This document shows positions 49,889 through 59,267 of a stretch of DNA of 64,000 bases, piece by piece. The position numbers and the translations under genes were made by a program. How positions within the stretch are numbered: the first letter of the stretch is position 1; each line of letters opens with the position of its first letter. This DNA comes from Geopseudomonas sagittaria (GTDB taxonomy: Bacteria > Pseudomonadota > Gammaproteobacteria > Pseudomonadales > Pseudomonadaceae): contig NZ_FOXM01000011.1 of the NCBI RefSeq assembly GCF_900115715.1, positions 1 to 64,000 on the forward strand. Direction: 5' to 3'. Below the pieces are notes generated by a model. The model had not been told where the DNA came from, did not search any database, and saw only the letters and a list, made by a program, of their open reading frames with translations.

Positions 49889-50230
49889 GGAAAACTCCTG
49901 GTTTTCCCCCGCTGGAAAGATTCGTCGTTTCCCCCTTTCCCAATGCTTGCCTGCGGGCCTGGATCCTCCCTGATCGTTGGCGCTCTCGCTGTGCCGGCAT
50001 CTGCGTGCCTGAAAAGTACTCTAGTAGGTCGGCCTTGGGACCTTCGTCTGAATATCATCGGACCTTGGTCTGATCGGGCGACGGATGGTCGAGGCCGGCG
50101 GTGGCGTCGCGCTGCAGGCCCGCTCCGCTCGTGCTGCGGGCTGCCGTTCACGCACCGCCGCGCGCAATCGCGGCTGACTCGCAGGCCTGCGCTCTGTTAG
50201 AATCCGCGCTCTCTTTTCCGCATTTCGCCA
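49889..50230. other. Intergenic region between the multicopper oxidase and cvpA
   Basis: 342 bp without a credible gene, between divergent genes. It holds two 13-bp direct repeats, GACCTTCGTCTGA (50039-50051) and GACCTTGGTCTGA (50061-50073), starting 22 bp apart, a possible operator. Their regulator is unknown. Confidence 0.5.
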
Positions 50231-50770
50231 GTGAGCAGCATTGTGGCATTCACCTGGGTCGACTGGTCCATCATTGCGCTGATCGCCGTTTCCGGGCTGA
50301 TCAGTCTGACGCGCGGATTCGTCAGGGAGGCCCTGTCGCTGCTGGTCTGGATCGTGGCCGGTGCGGTGGCCTGGCTGTATGGCGGGGCGCTGGCCGGTTA
50401 TCTGGCGCCCTACATCGAGCTGCCTTCGGCGCGGGTGATCGCGGCCTGCGCGATCCTGTTCGTGCTGACCCTGATGGTCGGCGCGCTGCTGACCCACCTG
50501 CTGGGCGCGCTGGTGCAGGCCACCGGGCTGACCGGCACCGATCGCCTGCTCGGCATGGTCTTCGGTCTGGCACGCGGTGCGCTGCTGGTGGTGATCGGCG
50601 TGGGGCTGCTCAGCCTGGCACCGGTGCAGCAGGATCCCTGGTGGCAACAGTCGGTGCTGCTGCCCGATTTTCTGATGATTGCCGACTGGTCGAAGAACGT
50701 CGTTCTCGGGTTCTTCCAGCAGTCGACCAATGCCGGCGGCCTTCCGGGTCGTGTGGCCTTTCCGCTTTAG
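50231..50770 (+). CDS. cvpA: CvpA family inner-membrane protein
   Basis: 179 residues, GTG start. About four transmembrane helices, including WSIIALIAVSGLISL and LLVWIVAGAVAWLYGGAL, and the conserved GFVREALSLL. CvpA is linked to colicin V production and envelope functions and generally precedes purF, as here (25 bp apart). The exact activity is not known. Confidence 0.92.
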   Translation: MSSIVAFTWVDWSIIALIAVSGLISLTRGFVREALSLLVWIVAGAVAWLYGGALAGYLAPYIELPSARVIAACAILFVLTLMVGALLTHLLGALVQATGLTGTDRLLGMVFGLARGALLVVIGVGLLSLAPVQQDPWWQQSVLLPDFLMIADWSKNVVLGFFQQSTNAGGLPGRVAFPL

Positions 50771-50795
50771 CCTGACTTTCTAGGGGTTGCGTCAC

Positions 50796-52301
<1,506 letters not shown>

Positions 52302-52311
52302 GTGACGCGCG

Positions 52312-52340
52312 GCAGCACCCGGCAGCGAGCCGGGCGCTGC
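52312..52340 (+). terminator. Hairpin between purF and metZ
   Basis: GCAGCACCCGGC pairs with GCCGGGCGCTGC with one mismatch. It has no T-run, so a full terminator is uncertain. Confidence 0.5.
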
Positions 52341-52425
52341 CTTCGTGCAAAACCGGCGGTAGCTGCAGACAGTCTGAGCCCGAGGCCGATCCCTGCTGCG
52401 CTGCTGCGCTGAGGAGAGGCTGAAA

Positions 52426-53637
52426 ATGGCGCAAGAATGGCAGGCCGGAAGGCTCGACAGTGATCTGGAAGGTGTGGGTTTCGACACCCTGGCGGTGCGT
52501 GCCGGGCAGCACCGCAGCCCCGAGGGCGAGCACGGCGAGGGGTTGTTCCTGACCTCCAGCTACGTGTTCCGCAGTGCGGCCGATGCGGCTGCCCGCTTTG
52601 CCGGCGAGGTGCCGGGCAACGTCTATTCCCGCTACACCAACCCCACCGTACGCACCTTCGAAGAGCGCATCGCCGCGCTGGAAGGCGCCGAGCAGGCGGT
52701 GGCCACCGCTTCCGGGATGGCCGCCATCATGGCCACGGTGATGAGCCTGTGCAGTGCCGGCGACCACATCCTGGTTTCGCGCAGCGTCTTCGGCGCCACC
52801 GTGACCCTGTTCGAGAAGTACTTCAAGCGCTTCGGCGTTGAGGTCGACTACGTGCCGCTGGCCGATCCGGCTGGCTGGCAGGCCGCCTGCAAGGCCAACA
52901 CCAAGCTGTTCTTCATCGAGTCGCCCTCCAATCCGCTGGCCGAGCTGGTGGACATCGCCGAGCTGGCCGCCGTGGCCCACGCCAACGGCGCGTTGCTGGC
53001 GGTGGACAACTGCTTCTGCACCCCGGCACTGCAGCAGCCGCTGGCCTTGGGCGCCGACATCGTCATCCACTCGGCGACCAAGTACATCGACGGCCAGGGG
53101 CGTTGCCTGGGTGGCGTGGTGGCCGGGCGCAGCGCGCAGATGAGCGAAGTGGTCGGCTTCCTGCGCACCGCCGGTCCGACCCTCAGTCCGTTCAATGCCT
53201 GGGTGTTCCTCAAGGGGCTGGAAACCCTGCGCCTGCGCATGCGCGCCCACTGCGCCAACGCTCAGGGACTGGCCGAGTGGCTGGAGCAGCAGCCGGGAGT
53301 CGAGCGCGTCTACTACGCGGGTCTGCCCAGCCATCCGCAGCACGCGCTGGCCAAGCGTCAGCAGAAGGGCTTCGGCGCGGTGCTCGGCTTCGAGGTCAAG
53401 GGCGGCAAGGAGGCGGCCTGGCGAGTGATCGACGCCACGCGGATGATCTCGATCACCGCCAATCTCGGTGACACCAAGACCACCATTACCCATCCGGCGA
53501 CCACCACCCACGGACGCCTGTCGCCGGAAGCGCGTGCCCAGGCCGGCATCAGCGACAGCCTGATCCGCCTCGCCGTCGGTCTTGAGGAGTTCGACGACCT
53601 CAAGGCCGACCTGGCCCTGGGCCTGGCGGCGCTGTGA
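52426..53637 (+). CDS. metZ: O-succinylhomoserine sulfhydrylase
   Basis: 403 residues. A PLP enzyme that adds sulfide to O-succinylhomoserine to make homocysteine, the Pseudomonas route to methionine. The PLP lysine is K219 in IHSATKYIDGQG, with YSRYTNPTVRTFEERIAALEG and ATASGMAAI also typical of the Cys/Met metabolism family. GAGGAGAGG before the start supports it. In the usual Pseudomonas order the next gene would be a short-chain dehydrogenase; only a remnant is present here. Confidence 0.95.
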   Translation: MAQEWQAGRLDSDLEGVGFDTLAVRAGQHRSPEGEHGEGLFLTSSYVFRSAADAAARFAGEVPGNVYSRYTNPTVRTFEERIAALEGAEQAVATASGMAAIMATVMSLCSAGDHILVSRSVFGATVTLFEKYFKRFGVEVDYVPLADPAGWQAACKANTKLFFIESPSNPLAELVDIAELAAVAHANGALLAVDNCFCTPALQQPLALGADIVIHSATKYIDGQGRCLGGVVAGRSAQMSEVVGFLRTAGPTLSPFNAWVFLKGLETLRLRMRAHCANAQGLAEWLEQQPGVERVYYAGLPSHPQHALAKRQQKGFGAVLGFEVKGGKEAAWRVIDATRMISITANLGDTKTTITHPATTTHGRLSPEARAQAGISDSLIRLAVGLEEFDDLKADLALGLAAL

Positions 53638-53733
53638 TGGAGCTGCGGGTCGCAGGGCTGCGTTCGCTGGCGTTGGTCAGCGTGCCCCGCGATCCTGCTG
53701 CGCCGTGTCGCTGAGTGCTGCCGATCACGCACG

Positions 53734-53848
53734 GCAGCCGGCGGGGCGGGTCGGCAGGGTGGCGGATGTGGCGGCGCCGGTGGCCTGGCTGCTGTCGGCG
53801 CAGGCCGGATTGGTCGCTGGCCAGTCATTCGTGTCGATGGCGGCCTGA
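53734..53848 (+). pseudogene. Decayed C-terminus of a short-chain dehydrogenase
   Basis: In frame 3 of this strand, the sequence RVADVAAPVAWLLSAQAGL followed by VAGQSFVSMAA and a stop resembles the C-terminal end of SDR enzymes (VAxxVAWLLS..A..VTGQ...VDGG). No upstream Rossmann fold, YxxxK or start codon can be found between 53638 and 53733. I interpret it as the last ~38 codons of the dehydrogenase that follows metZ in related Pseudomonas, left after a deletion. Confidence 0.6.
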
Positions 53849-53918
53849 CCCGGCGCATGATCTACCGGGACTGAGGCGCCCGGGAAAACCGGAAAATGAA
53901 AAAAATCCTTACGGGCTG

Positions 53919-53947
53919 TTGACTTAGCGTCGATGCGTGCGTAAAGT
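53919..53947 (+). promoter_or_regulatory. Sigma-70 promoter of the Val-Asp tRNA array
   Basis: TTGACT, 17-bp spacer, TAAAGT and a GC-rich discriminator (TCGCCCCCG), 23 bp before tRNA-Val. Typical stable-RNA promoter. Confidence 0.75.
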
Positions 53948-53970
53948 TCGCCCCCGTTGCAAGGGGAAAA

Positions 53971-54046
53971 GGGTGATTAGCTCAGCTGGGAGAGCATCTG
54001 CCTTACAAGCAGAGGGTCGGCGGTTCGATCCCGTCATCACCCACCA
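53971..54046 (+). tRNA. tRNA-Val (anticodon TAC)
   Basis: 76 nt with CCA. Acceptor GGGTGAT/ATCACCC, anticodon stem TCTGC/GCAGA with loop CTTACAA. Confidence 0.97.
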
Positions 54047-54091
54047 AACCTTGCAAAGCATAGATATATCGGACGCAAGTCCGGCCGACGC

Positions 54092-54168
54092 GCAGCGGTA
54101 GTTCAGTCGGTTAGAATACCGGCCTGTCACGCCGGGGGTCGCGGGTTCGAGTCCCGTCCGCTGCGCCA
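54092..54168 (+). tRNA. tRNA-Asp (anticodon GTC), copy 1
   Basis: 77 nt with CCA. Acceptor GCAGCGG/CCGCTGC, anticodon stem CCGGC/GCCGG with loop CTGTCAC. Confidence 0.97.
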
Positions 54169-54271
54169 TATTTTCCGCATACGCTTCTCGGGCGGATGCG
54201 AGATCGAAGACTCCAGCAGTCTGCGATCAGAAGGGTTGTAAGGTTTCACCGGACGCAAGTCCAACCGACGC

Positions 54272-54348
54272 GCAGCGGTAGTTCAGTCGGTTAGAATACC
54301 GGCCTGTCACGCCGGGGGTCGCGGGTTCGAGTCCCGTCCGCTGCGCCA
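54272..54348 (+). tRNA. tRNA-Asp (anticodon GTC), copy 2
   Basis: Identical to copy 1. The ~25 bp upstream (GGACGCAAGTCC...CCGACGC) are also nearly the same, showing a recent duplication that included leader sequence. Confidence 0.97.
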
Positions 54349-54354
54349 TATACG

Positions 54355-54391
54355 AAAAGCCCTCTGGCAGTCATGCCAGAGGGCTTTTTTA
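54355..54391 (+). terminator. Terminator of the Val-Asp tRNA array
   Basis: AAAAGCCCTCTGGCA and TGCCAGAGGGCTTTTTT surround GTCA; strong stem and T-run. Confidence 0.95.
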
Positions 54392-54488
54392 CTTTCTGCA
54401 ACATTCATTTTTTCGTCATCCGCGATCTCTAGGCTGATACTCGTAGTCGCACCATCGAGCACACGATCAGACAAGAAGAGAGACCGTT

Positions 54489-54575
54489 ATGGATGATTAT
54501 CAGGAAGAACTGCTGGAGCTGCAGGCCGCCGAACGCGACCTGCCGGAGCCCGCGGACGATGCCACCGAGCTGTAA
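54489..54575 (+). CDS. Possible 28-residue acidic small protein
   Basis: ATG at 54489, stop TAA at 54573-54575. The product starts MDDYQEELLELQAAERDL and ends in DDATEL; about one third of its residues are acidic. A purine-rich AAGAAGAGAG stands 8-18 bp upstream. It follows the tRNA terminator by about 100 bp. I believe similar peptides occur in other Pseudomonas at comparable places, but this is memory only. No function can be given. Confidence 0.55.
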   Translation: MDDYQEELLELQAAERDLPEPADDATEL

Positions 54576-54983
54576 CCCCCTGTGCCGCTGTACCCTCCTG
54601 CCACTAGATAGCCGCCCGCTCGCACGCCGTCGTCGAGTGCTGGCGGAGCCGTGCGTCACGATAGTGGCCAATCGCATCAGCCATTGCCCAGCTGCGCCAG
54701 CTTGCGGCGGCGTTCGCCATCGCCCAGGAAATCCTGCCGCAATGTGGCCCGCCTGCTCTGGAGTTCACCCATGGGGCTACCGTGTCACAGTTCGCGAGCG
54801 ACGGGCGGTCTGGCTGCCGAGTCGGACGGTAGCCTGCCAACCCCTTCACATTGCCCGGCGGTGCTTTTCTCCTAGACTTTCGGCAATAAAGGTCGGCGTC
54901 ATGCATGATTGACGCGCCGGGCCACGGAAGAATTGTTCGCTCCCGTCCAATGCGGGACCAGAGTGCCTGTGCGAGGGAAGTCG
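54576..54983. other. Intergenic gap before the coiled-coil protein
   Basis: About 400 bp. No frame has both a ribosome site and convincing codon use, and no RNA fold or repeat was recognised. Confidence 0.5.
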
Positions 54984-56369
54984 ATGAGCCTGCAGAAAAA
55001 GCCACAGATGGTGGAGTCCGTGATGTTCTTCAATGAACGCGGCATCTGCAAGGAAATGCTCTACCCCGAGTTCGAGGCCCTGCTCGACGGGGTGGTCAAC
55101 CTGCCCGAGTTTGCCGCTCAACAGCTGCGCGCCGCTTTCGTGCTGATCAACCCGCGCCTGCTGGTCAAGGCGGCGGTGTTCTTCTACATCGACTTCGGCG
55201 ACAAGGGTGAAGCCGACCGCGGCTGGAACATCCCCCTGCGCCATCTGGCCGAGCGCTCCGGCAGCGGCCCCGACCTTGGCTCCGGGCCCATCCGCCTGGC
55301 CTGCCGCAGCCAGTGCCCGGTGTCCTGGCACCAGATGCACCTGTGGGATCCGAGCCTGTCGCCGGCACAGAACGACCTGTTGCTGATCCGCGACGCCGCC
55401 AAGCGCAACAACCTCGGCGTGCTGGTCGAGGACGAGACGGCGCAGGCGGTCGAGCCGGCCAAGTTGCATATGGCCTCCGAACACAAGTGGTACATGCAGC
55501 CCGACGACCTCGAGTTGATCCGCTCGGAAGAGGCTGCGCGCAAGGCCGACAAGAACGAGCAGGAGCAGCGCCTCAAGGCTGCCCAGATGATCAAGCAGCA
55601 GCGCCTGCGCATCAGCAGCCTGAGCCAGCAACATGAGGAAGAGCTGGCCCGTCTGCGTCTGCAGGCCGAGCAGCGCGAGCAGGCCCTGCAGGCACAGCTG
55701 GCGACGGTGGAGCGGGCATTGGCCGAGCAGACCCAGCGTAACGATGCACTCAAGGCGCGGCTGACGGCCCAGGCCGAGAGTTTTCGGCAGGCCCATGAAA
55801 ACATGGATCGCCAATTGCAGGCGTTGGCGCATAACGGGCGCAGCGAACTCGATGGCCTGCGCGCGCAGTTCGAGCAGGAGGCGCAGGCGCGGATCAGCGC
55901 GGCGCTGCTCGAAAGTCAGGAGCGCCTGGCTAGTCAGGAAACCCAGCTGGCCAGTCAGGCCCGGCAGGAAGCGCAATTGCGCGCCGAGCTCAGTCAGGTG
56001 GCCGCAGAGCGCGACCGCCTGGCGCGCGAAGGCGGTGAGCAGATTCTCGAGCGTCTGGCCGGGCAGGGGGTGGTGTTCGTCGCCTACCATCCGGGCGCCG
56101 GGCACCTGACCATTCCGCTGCAGGACATGGGCGCCTACCAGCGCAATCCGCAGGCCTACGCCGCCGCCAAGTGCTTCGTCAGCGAGGCGCAGTACGGTCA
56201 GTGGCTGGCCCACTACCAGCAGCCGAGCTGCGTTGCCCAACTGCCCAGCGGCAATCGCTGCAACATGCCGATCGACCGGGTCGACTCGCCCAGCCGCTTT
56301 GTCGGTGGCGAGTCTGATTGCTGTGCCCGCCATCGCAGCAGTGCCCGGCAGCGCACGCTCGGTCAGTGA
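54984..56369 (+). CDS. Coiled-coil protein of unknown function
   Basis: 461 residues. The N-terminal ~190 residues form a globular region (MVESVMFFNERGICKEMLYPEFEALLDGV, DKGEADRGWNIPLRHLA). Residues ~200-370 are a long coiled coil rich in Gln, Glu, Arg and Ala (ELARLRLQAEQREQALQAQL). The C-terminal ~90 residues are again globular, with paired cysteines in CVAQLPSGNRCNMPIDRV and DCCARH that could bind metal. Such proteins are often labelled 'DNA repair ATPase' in Pseudomonas, but no Walker motif is visible, so that label is not supported. The start at 54984 is chosen from the GAGGGAAG upstream. It abuts the next gene (TGATG). Confidence 0.75.
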   Translation: MSLQKKPQMVESVMFFNERGICKEMLYPEFEALLDGVVNLPEFAAQQLRAAFVLINPRLLVKAAVFFYIDFGDKGEADRGWNIPLRHLAERSGSGPDLGSGPIRLACRSQCPVSWHQMHLWDPSLSPAQNDLLLIRDAAKRNNLGVLVEDETAQAVEPAKLHMASEHKWYMQPDDLELIRSEEAARKADKNEQEQRLKAAQMIKQQRLRISSLSQQHEEELARLRLQAEQREQALQAQLATVERALAEQTQRNDALKARLTAQAESFRQAHENMDRQLQALAHNGRSELDGLRAQFEQEAQARISAALLESQERLASQETQLASQARQEAQLRAELSQVAAERDRLAREGGEQILERLAGQGVVFVAYHPGAGHLTIPLQDMGAYQRNPQAYAAAKCFVSEAQYGQWLAHYQQPSCVAQLPSGNRCNMPIDRVDSPSRFVGGESDCCARHRSSARQRTLGQ

Positions 56370-57313
56370 TGCTGCCTGCGAACTGGCCTCCTGCGGCACC
56401 GCTGCAGGCGGTGCGCTGTGGCTGGTTGCAGCGTGCCGGTGTGGAGCTGGCGCTGCTGCGCCTGGATCGGATCGATCCGCTGGTCAGTGGCAACAAGTGG
56501 TACAAGCTTGCGCCGCATCTGGGCGAGGTCCGGCGTCGCGCGGCGTCCGGGGTGATCAGCCTGGGCGGTGCCCACTCCAATCATCTGCATGCCCTGGCGG
56601 CTGCCGGTGCCCGCTTCGGTGTGGCCACCGTCGGTCTGCTGCGCGGCCACGAGCAGGACACCCCCACCGTTCGCGACCTGCGGGCCTTCGGCATGCAGCT
56701 GCACTGGCTGGGTTATGCCGGCTATCGTGCCCGGCACCAGGCCGACTTCTGGGCCCCCTGGCTGGCGAATTATCCGGACTACCTGCCGGTGGCCGAAGGC
56801 GGCATGAGCCTGGCGGCGGCGCAGTCCTGCGCCGGCCTGGTGGGGATGATCGGGGAGGGCCTGGCCGCGCTAGGCTGGCACGACTACCAGCAGCTCTGGG
56901 TCGCCGCCGGCAGCGGCACCACCCTGGCCGGGCTGGTGCTGGGTGAAGGCGGTCGCCGGCCGGTGGTTGGCGCCCTGGCGGTGCCGACCGATCATGGCGT
57001 GGCGGTAGCGGTGGAGCGCCTGCTCGACGAGGCCGGCGTCGCGGCGAGGCGCAGCTACCGCCTGCTGGATGCCAGTCGTGGCGGCTTCGCCCGCCTGGAT
57101 GCCGAACTGGCGCGCTTCGTCCTCGACTTCGAGGCTGAAACCGGCGTGCCGCTCGAGCCGCTGTATACCGGCAAGCTGCTGCTGGCGCTGCAGGAGACGC
57201 TGCAGCGCGGCGAGATCGCCGGCGGCAGCCGCATCGTCGCCGTGCACAGTGGTGGCCTGCAGGGACGGCGGGCGCTGGACGCGCGCCTGCTCGAGCTGGC
57301 CGGGCACTCCTGA
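56369..57313 (+). CDS. PLP-dependent ACC deaminase / D-cysteine desulfhydrase family protein
   Basis: 314 residues. A fold-type II PLP enzyme of the ACC deaminase/D-cysteine desulfhydrase group. The PLP lysine is in DPLVSGNKWYKLAPHL, the substrate-facing SLGGAHSNHLHALA follows, and the phosphate loop is AAGSGTTLAGLVL. ACC deaminase versus D-cysteine desulfhydrase cannot be decided by eye; the small size and sequence lean toward the desulfhydrase-like group. The ATG overlaps the stop of the previous gene, so translation is coupled. It converges on the DUF1853 gene with a 2-bp gap. Confidence 0.85.
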   Translation: MLPANWPPAAPLQAVRCGWLQRAGVELALLRLDRIDPLVSGNKWYKLAPHLGEVRRRAASGVISLGGAHSNHLHALAAAGARFGVATVGLLRGHEQDTPTVRDLRAFGMQLHWLGYAGYRARHQADFWAPWLANYPDYLPVAEGGMSLAAAQSCAGLVGMIGEGLAALGWHDYQQLWVAAGSGTTLAGLVLGEGGRRPVVGALAVPTDHGVAVAVERLLDEAGVAARRSYRLLDASRGGFARLDAELARFVLDFEAETGVPLEPLYTGKLLLALQETLQRGEIAGGSRIVAVHSGGLQGRRALDARLLELAGHS

Positions 57314-57315
57314 GT

Positions 57316-58275
57316 TCAGCGCGTGGCGCCGCCCCTGGCCGGCAGTGGCCAGTGGTCGTTGACCAGAAAGATCCGCTCCCGCTCCTGCCAGAAACCGTCG
57401 GCCTCTTCCTCCAGGCCGACCAGCAGGCGCGGCGCGGCGTCCTCCGGCAGGGCGCCCAGCCACTCCTCCAGCTGCTGTGCGGGCCACAGCTCCCCGGCAG
57501 GGCAGGCGGCGGGGGCCAGCCAGCGCAGGCGTGGCAGTGGCTGCCAGTGACGGCCGCCGGCCTCCCGCCAGGCGGGCCAGTCGCGGCGCTGCACCCAGTG
57601 GCCGCGCAGGTGCTGCGGGCTGGCGCCGGCCGGTGCGCTGCAGGGGGATGGCCAGGGATAGAACAGGTAACCGGCGAGCCACAGGCTGGCCCGCAGCGGC
57701 CGGGAGCTGAGCGGCTCGACCAGGGCGCGCGCCTCGGGCCGCGCGGAGAGCGGCAGCTGGTGCTGCAGCAGGTGTTCCAGCTTGAGGTCGAGACGATCGA
57801 GTCGGCCCGGGCCGAGCCAGTCGCGGGCGGCGCGGCCGTCCGCGCTGGACGGGCCGAGGTAGAACTTCACCGCCAGCTCGATGTGCTGCAGGCCTTCGCG
57901 GTCCTCCAACAGCAGGTCCATCTCGCCCAGGGTGCGACCGTGGTCGCGTACCGCCAGGTTGGCCGCCAGCAGGCGGATGTCCGGCGCCTGGCGCAGGGCG
58001 AACTGCCACAGCTCCTCGTAGTAGCGTCCCAGGCGATTGCCGGAAACCGCCGGCAGCTGCGCAAGCAGCGGCTGGGGCTCGCGGTCGAGGGCCTGCAGCC
58101 AGTCGACCAGCTGTTCGGGGCGTGTCGCCCAAGCGCTGGCGCACAGCGGATGGCGCGGCTGCACGCCGTCCAGGCTGCCCAGCAGCGGCGAGCTGCACAG
58201 GGTCCAGGCCAGATCGCGCACGGCGGGGTGGCGCAGCTGGCGGGGCAGCAGGGCGAGGTTCGGGAAGAGCGTCAT
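57316..58275 (-). CDS. DUF1853 family protein
   Basis: 319 residues, soluble, no signal peptide. It contains the DUF1853 core, NRLGRYYEELWQFAL followed by GEMDLLLEDREGLQHIELAVKFYLG. The E/D-x-K arrangement (MDLLL...ELAVKF) looks like a PD-(D/E)XK-type nuclease fold, which would give the family a possible nuclease activity; this is inference from pattern. The start at 58275 is preferred over an upstream ATG at 58287. It lies opposite nadK with a 104-bp gap. Confidence 0.85.
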   Translation of the reverse strand: MTLFPNLALLPRQLRHPAVRDLAWTLCSSPLLGSLDGVQPRHPLCASAWATRPEQLVDWLQALDREPQPLLAQLPAVSGNRLGRYYEELWQFALRQAPDIRLLAANLAVRDHGRTLGEMDLLLEDREGLQHIELAVKFYLGPSSADGRAARDWLGPGRLDRLDLKLEHLLQHQLPLSARPEARALVEPLSSRPLRASLWLAGYLFYPWPSPCSAPAGASPQHLRGHWVQRRDWPAWREAGGRHWQPLPRLRWLAPAACPAGELWPAQQLEEWLGALPEDAAPRLLVGLEEEADGFWQERERIFLVNDHWPLPARGGATR

Positions 58276-58379
58276 GCCGGCCAGCATAGCCGCTGGCCAC
58301 CGCGATTGTCGTGGTTTGCCCGGCGGCCGGCGCTTCCCCCATAATCGACCTTCCGCAGTCTGCAGCCGGCAGGGTTTCC

Positions 58380-59267
58380 ATGGAGCATTTCCGCAATATC
58401 GGCATCATCGGGCGCCTGGGCAGCTCGCAGGTGCTGGACACCATTCGTCGCCTGAAGCGCTTCCTGGTGGAGCGGCACCTGCATGTGATTCTCGACGAGA
58501 GCATCGCCGAAGTGCTGCCCGGCCACGGCATGCAGACCTGCACGCGCAAGCTGCTCGGCGAGATCTGCGATCTGGTCATCGTGGTCGGCGGCGACGGCAG
58601 CCTGCTCGGCGCCGCCCGCGCCATGGCCCGCCACGGCACCCCGGTGCTGGGCATCAACCGCGGCAGTCTCGGCTTTCTCACCGACATCCGCCCCGACGAG
58701 CTGGAGACCAAGGTCAGCGAGGTGCTGGAAGGCCGCTACCTGCTGGAGAGCCGCTTCCTGCTCGAGGCGCTGGTGCGCCGCGGCGAGGAGTCCATCGGCC
58801 AGAGCGATGCGCTCAACGACGTGGTGCTGCACCCGGGCAAGTCGACGCGGATGATCGAGTTCGAACTGTTCATCGACGGCCAGTTCGTCTGCAGCCAGAA
58901 GGCCGACGGCCTGATCGTCGCCACCCCCACCGGTTCCACCGCCTATTCGCTGTCGGCGGGTGGGCCGATCATGCATCCCAAACTGGATGCCATCGTCATC
59001 GTGCCGATGTATCCGCATACCCTGTCCAGTCGACCGATCGTGGTCGACGGCAACAGCGAGCTGAAGGTGGTGGTGGCCTCGGACATGCAGATCTATCCGC
59101 TGGTGTCCTGCGATGGGCAGAACCACTTCACCTGCGCACCCGGCGATACCCTGACCATCCGCAAGAAGGCGCAGAAGCTGAAGCTGATCCACCCGCTCGA
59201 CCACAACTACTACGAAGTCTGTCGGACCAAGCTGGGTTGGGGCAGTCGTCTCGGAGGGCACGACTAG
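58380..59267 (+). CDS. nadK: NAD kinase
   Basis: 295 residues. It phosphorylates NAD to NADP. The invariant GGDGS lies in VVVGGDGSLLGAAR, with NRGSLGFLTD and the C-terminal DGLIVATPTGSTAYSLSAGGP as further hallmarks. The ATG at 58380 is chosen because the family N-terminus begins there. The stop is shared with the start of the next gene (TAGTG). Confidence 0.96.
   Translation: MEHFRNIGIIGRLGSSQVLDTIRRLKRFLVERHLHVILDESIAEVLPGHGMQTCTRKLLGEICDLVIVVGGDGSLLGAARAMARHGTPVLGINRGSLGFLTDIRPDELETKVSEVLEGRYLLESRFLLEALVRRGEESIGQSDALNDVVLHPGKSTRMIEFELFIDGQFVCSQKADGLIVATPTGSTAYSLSAGGPIMHPKLDAIVIVPMYPHTLSSRPIVVDGNSELKVVVASDMQIYPLVSCDGQNHFTCAPGDTLTIRKKAQKLKLIHPLDHNYYEVCRTKLGWGSRLGGHD

Noticed and set aside
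54604-55005. 133-codon minus-strand frame in the gap after the tRNA array, and a shorter 31-codon frame at 54677-54772
   Set aside because: No ribosome site, no recognisable domain, unusual composition; not supportable as genes.
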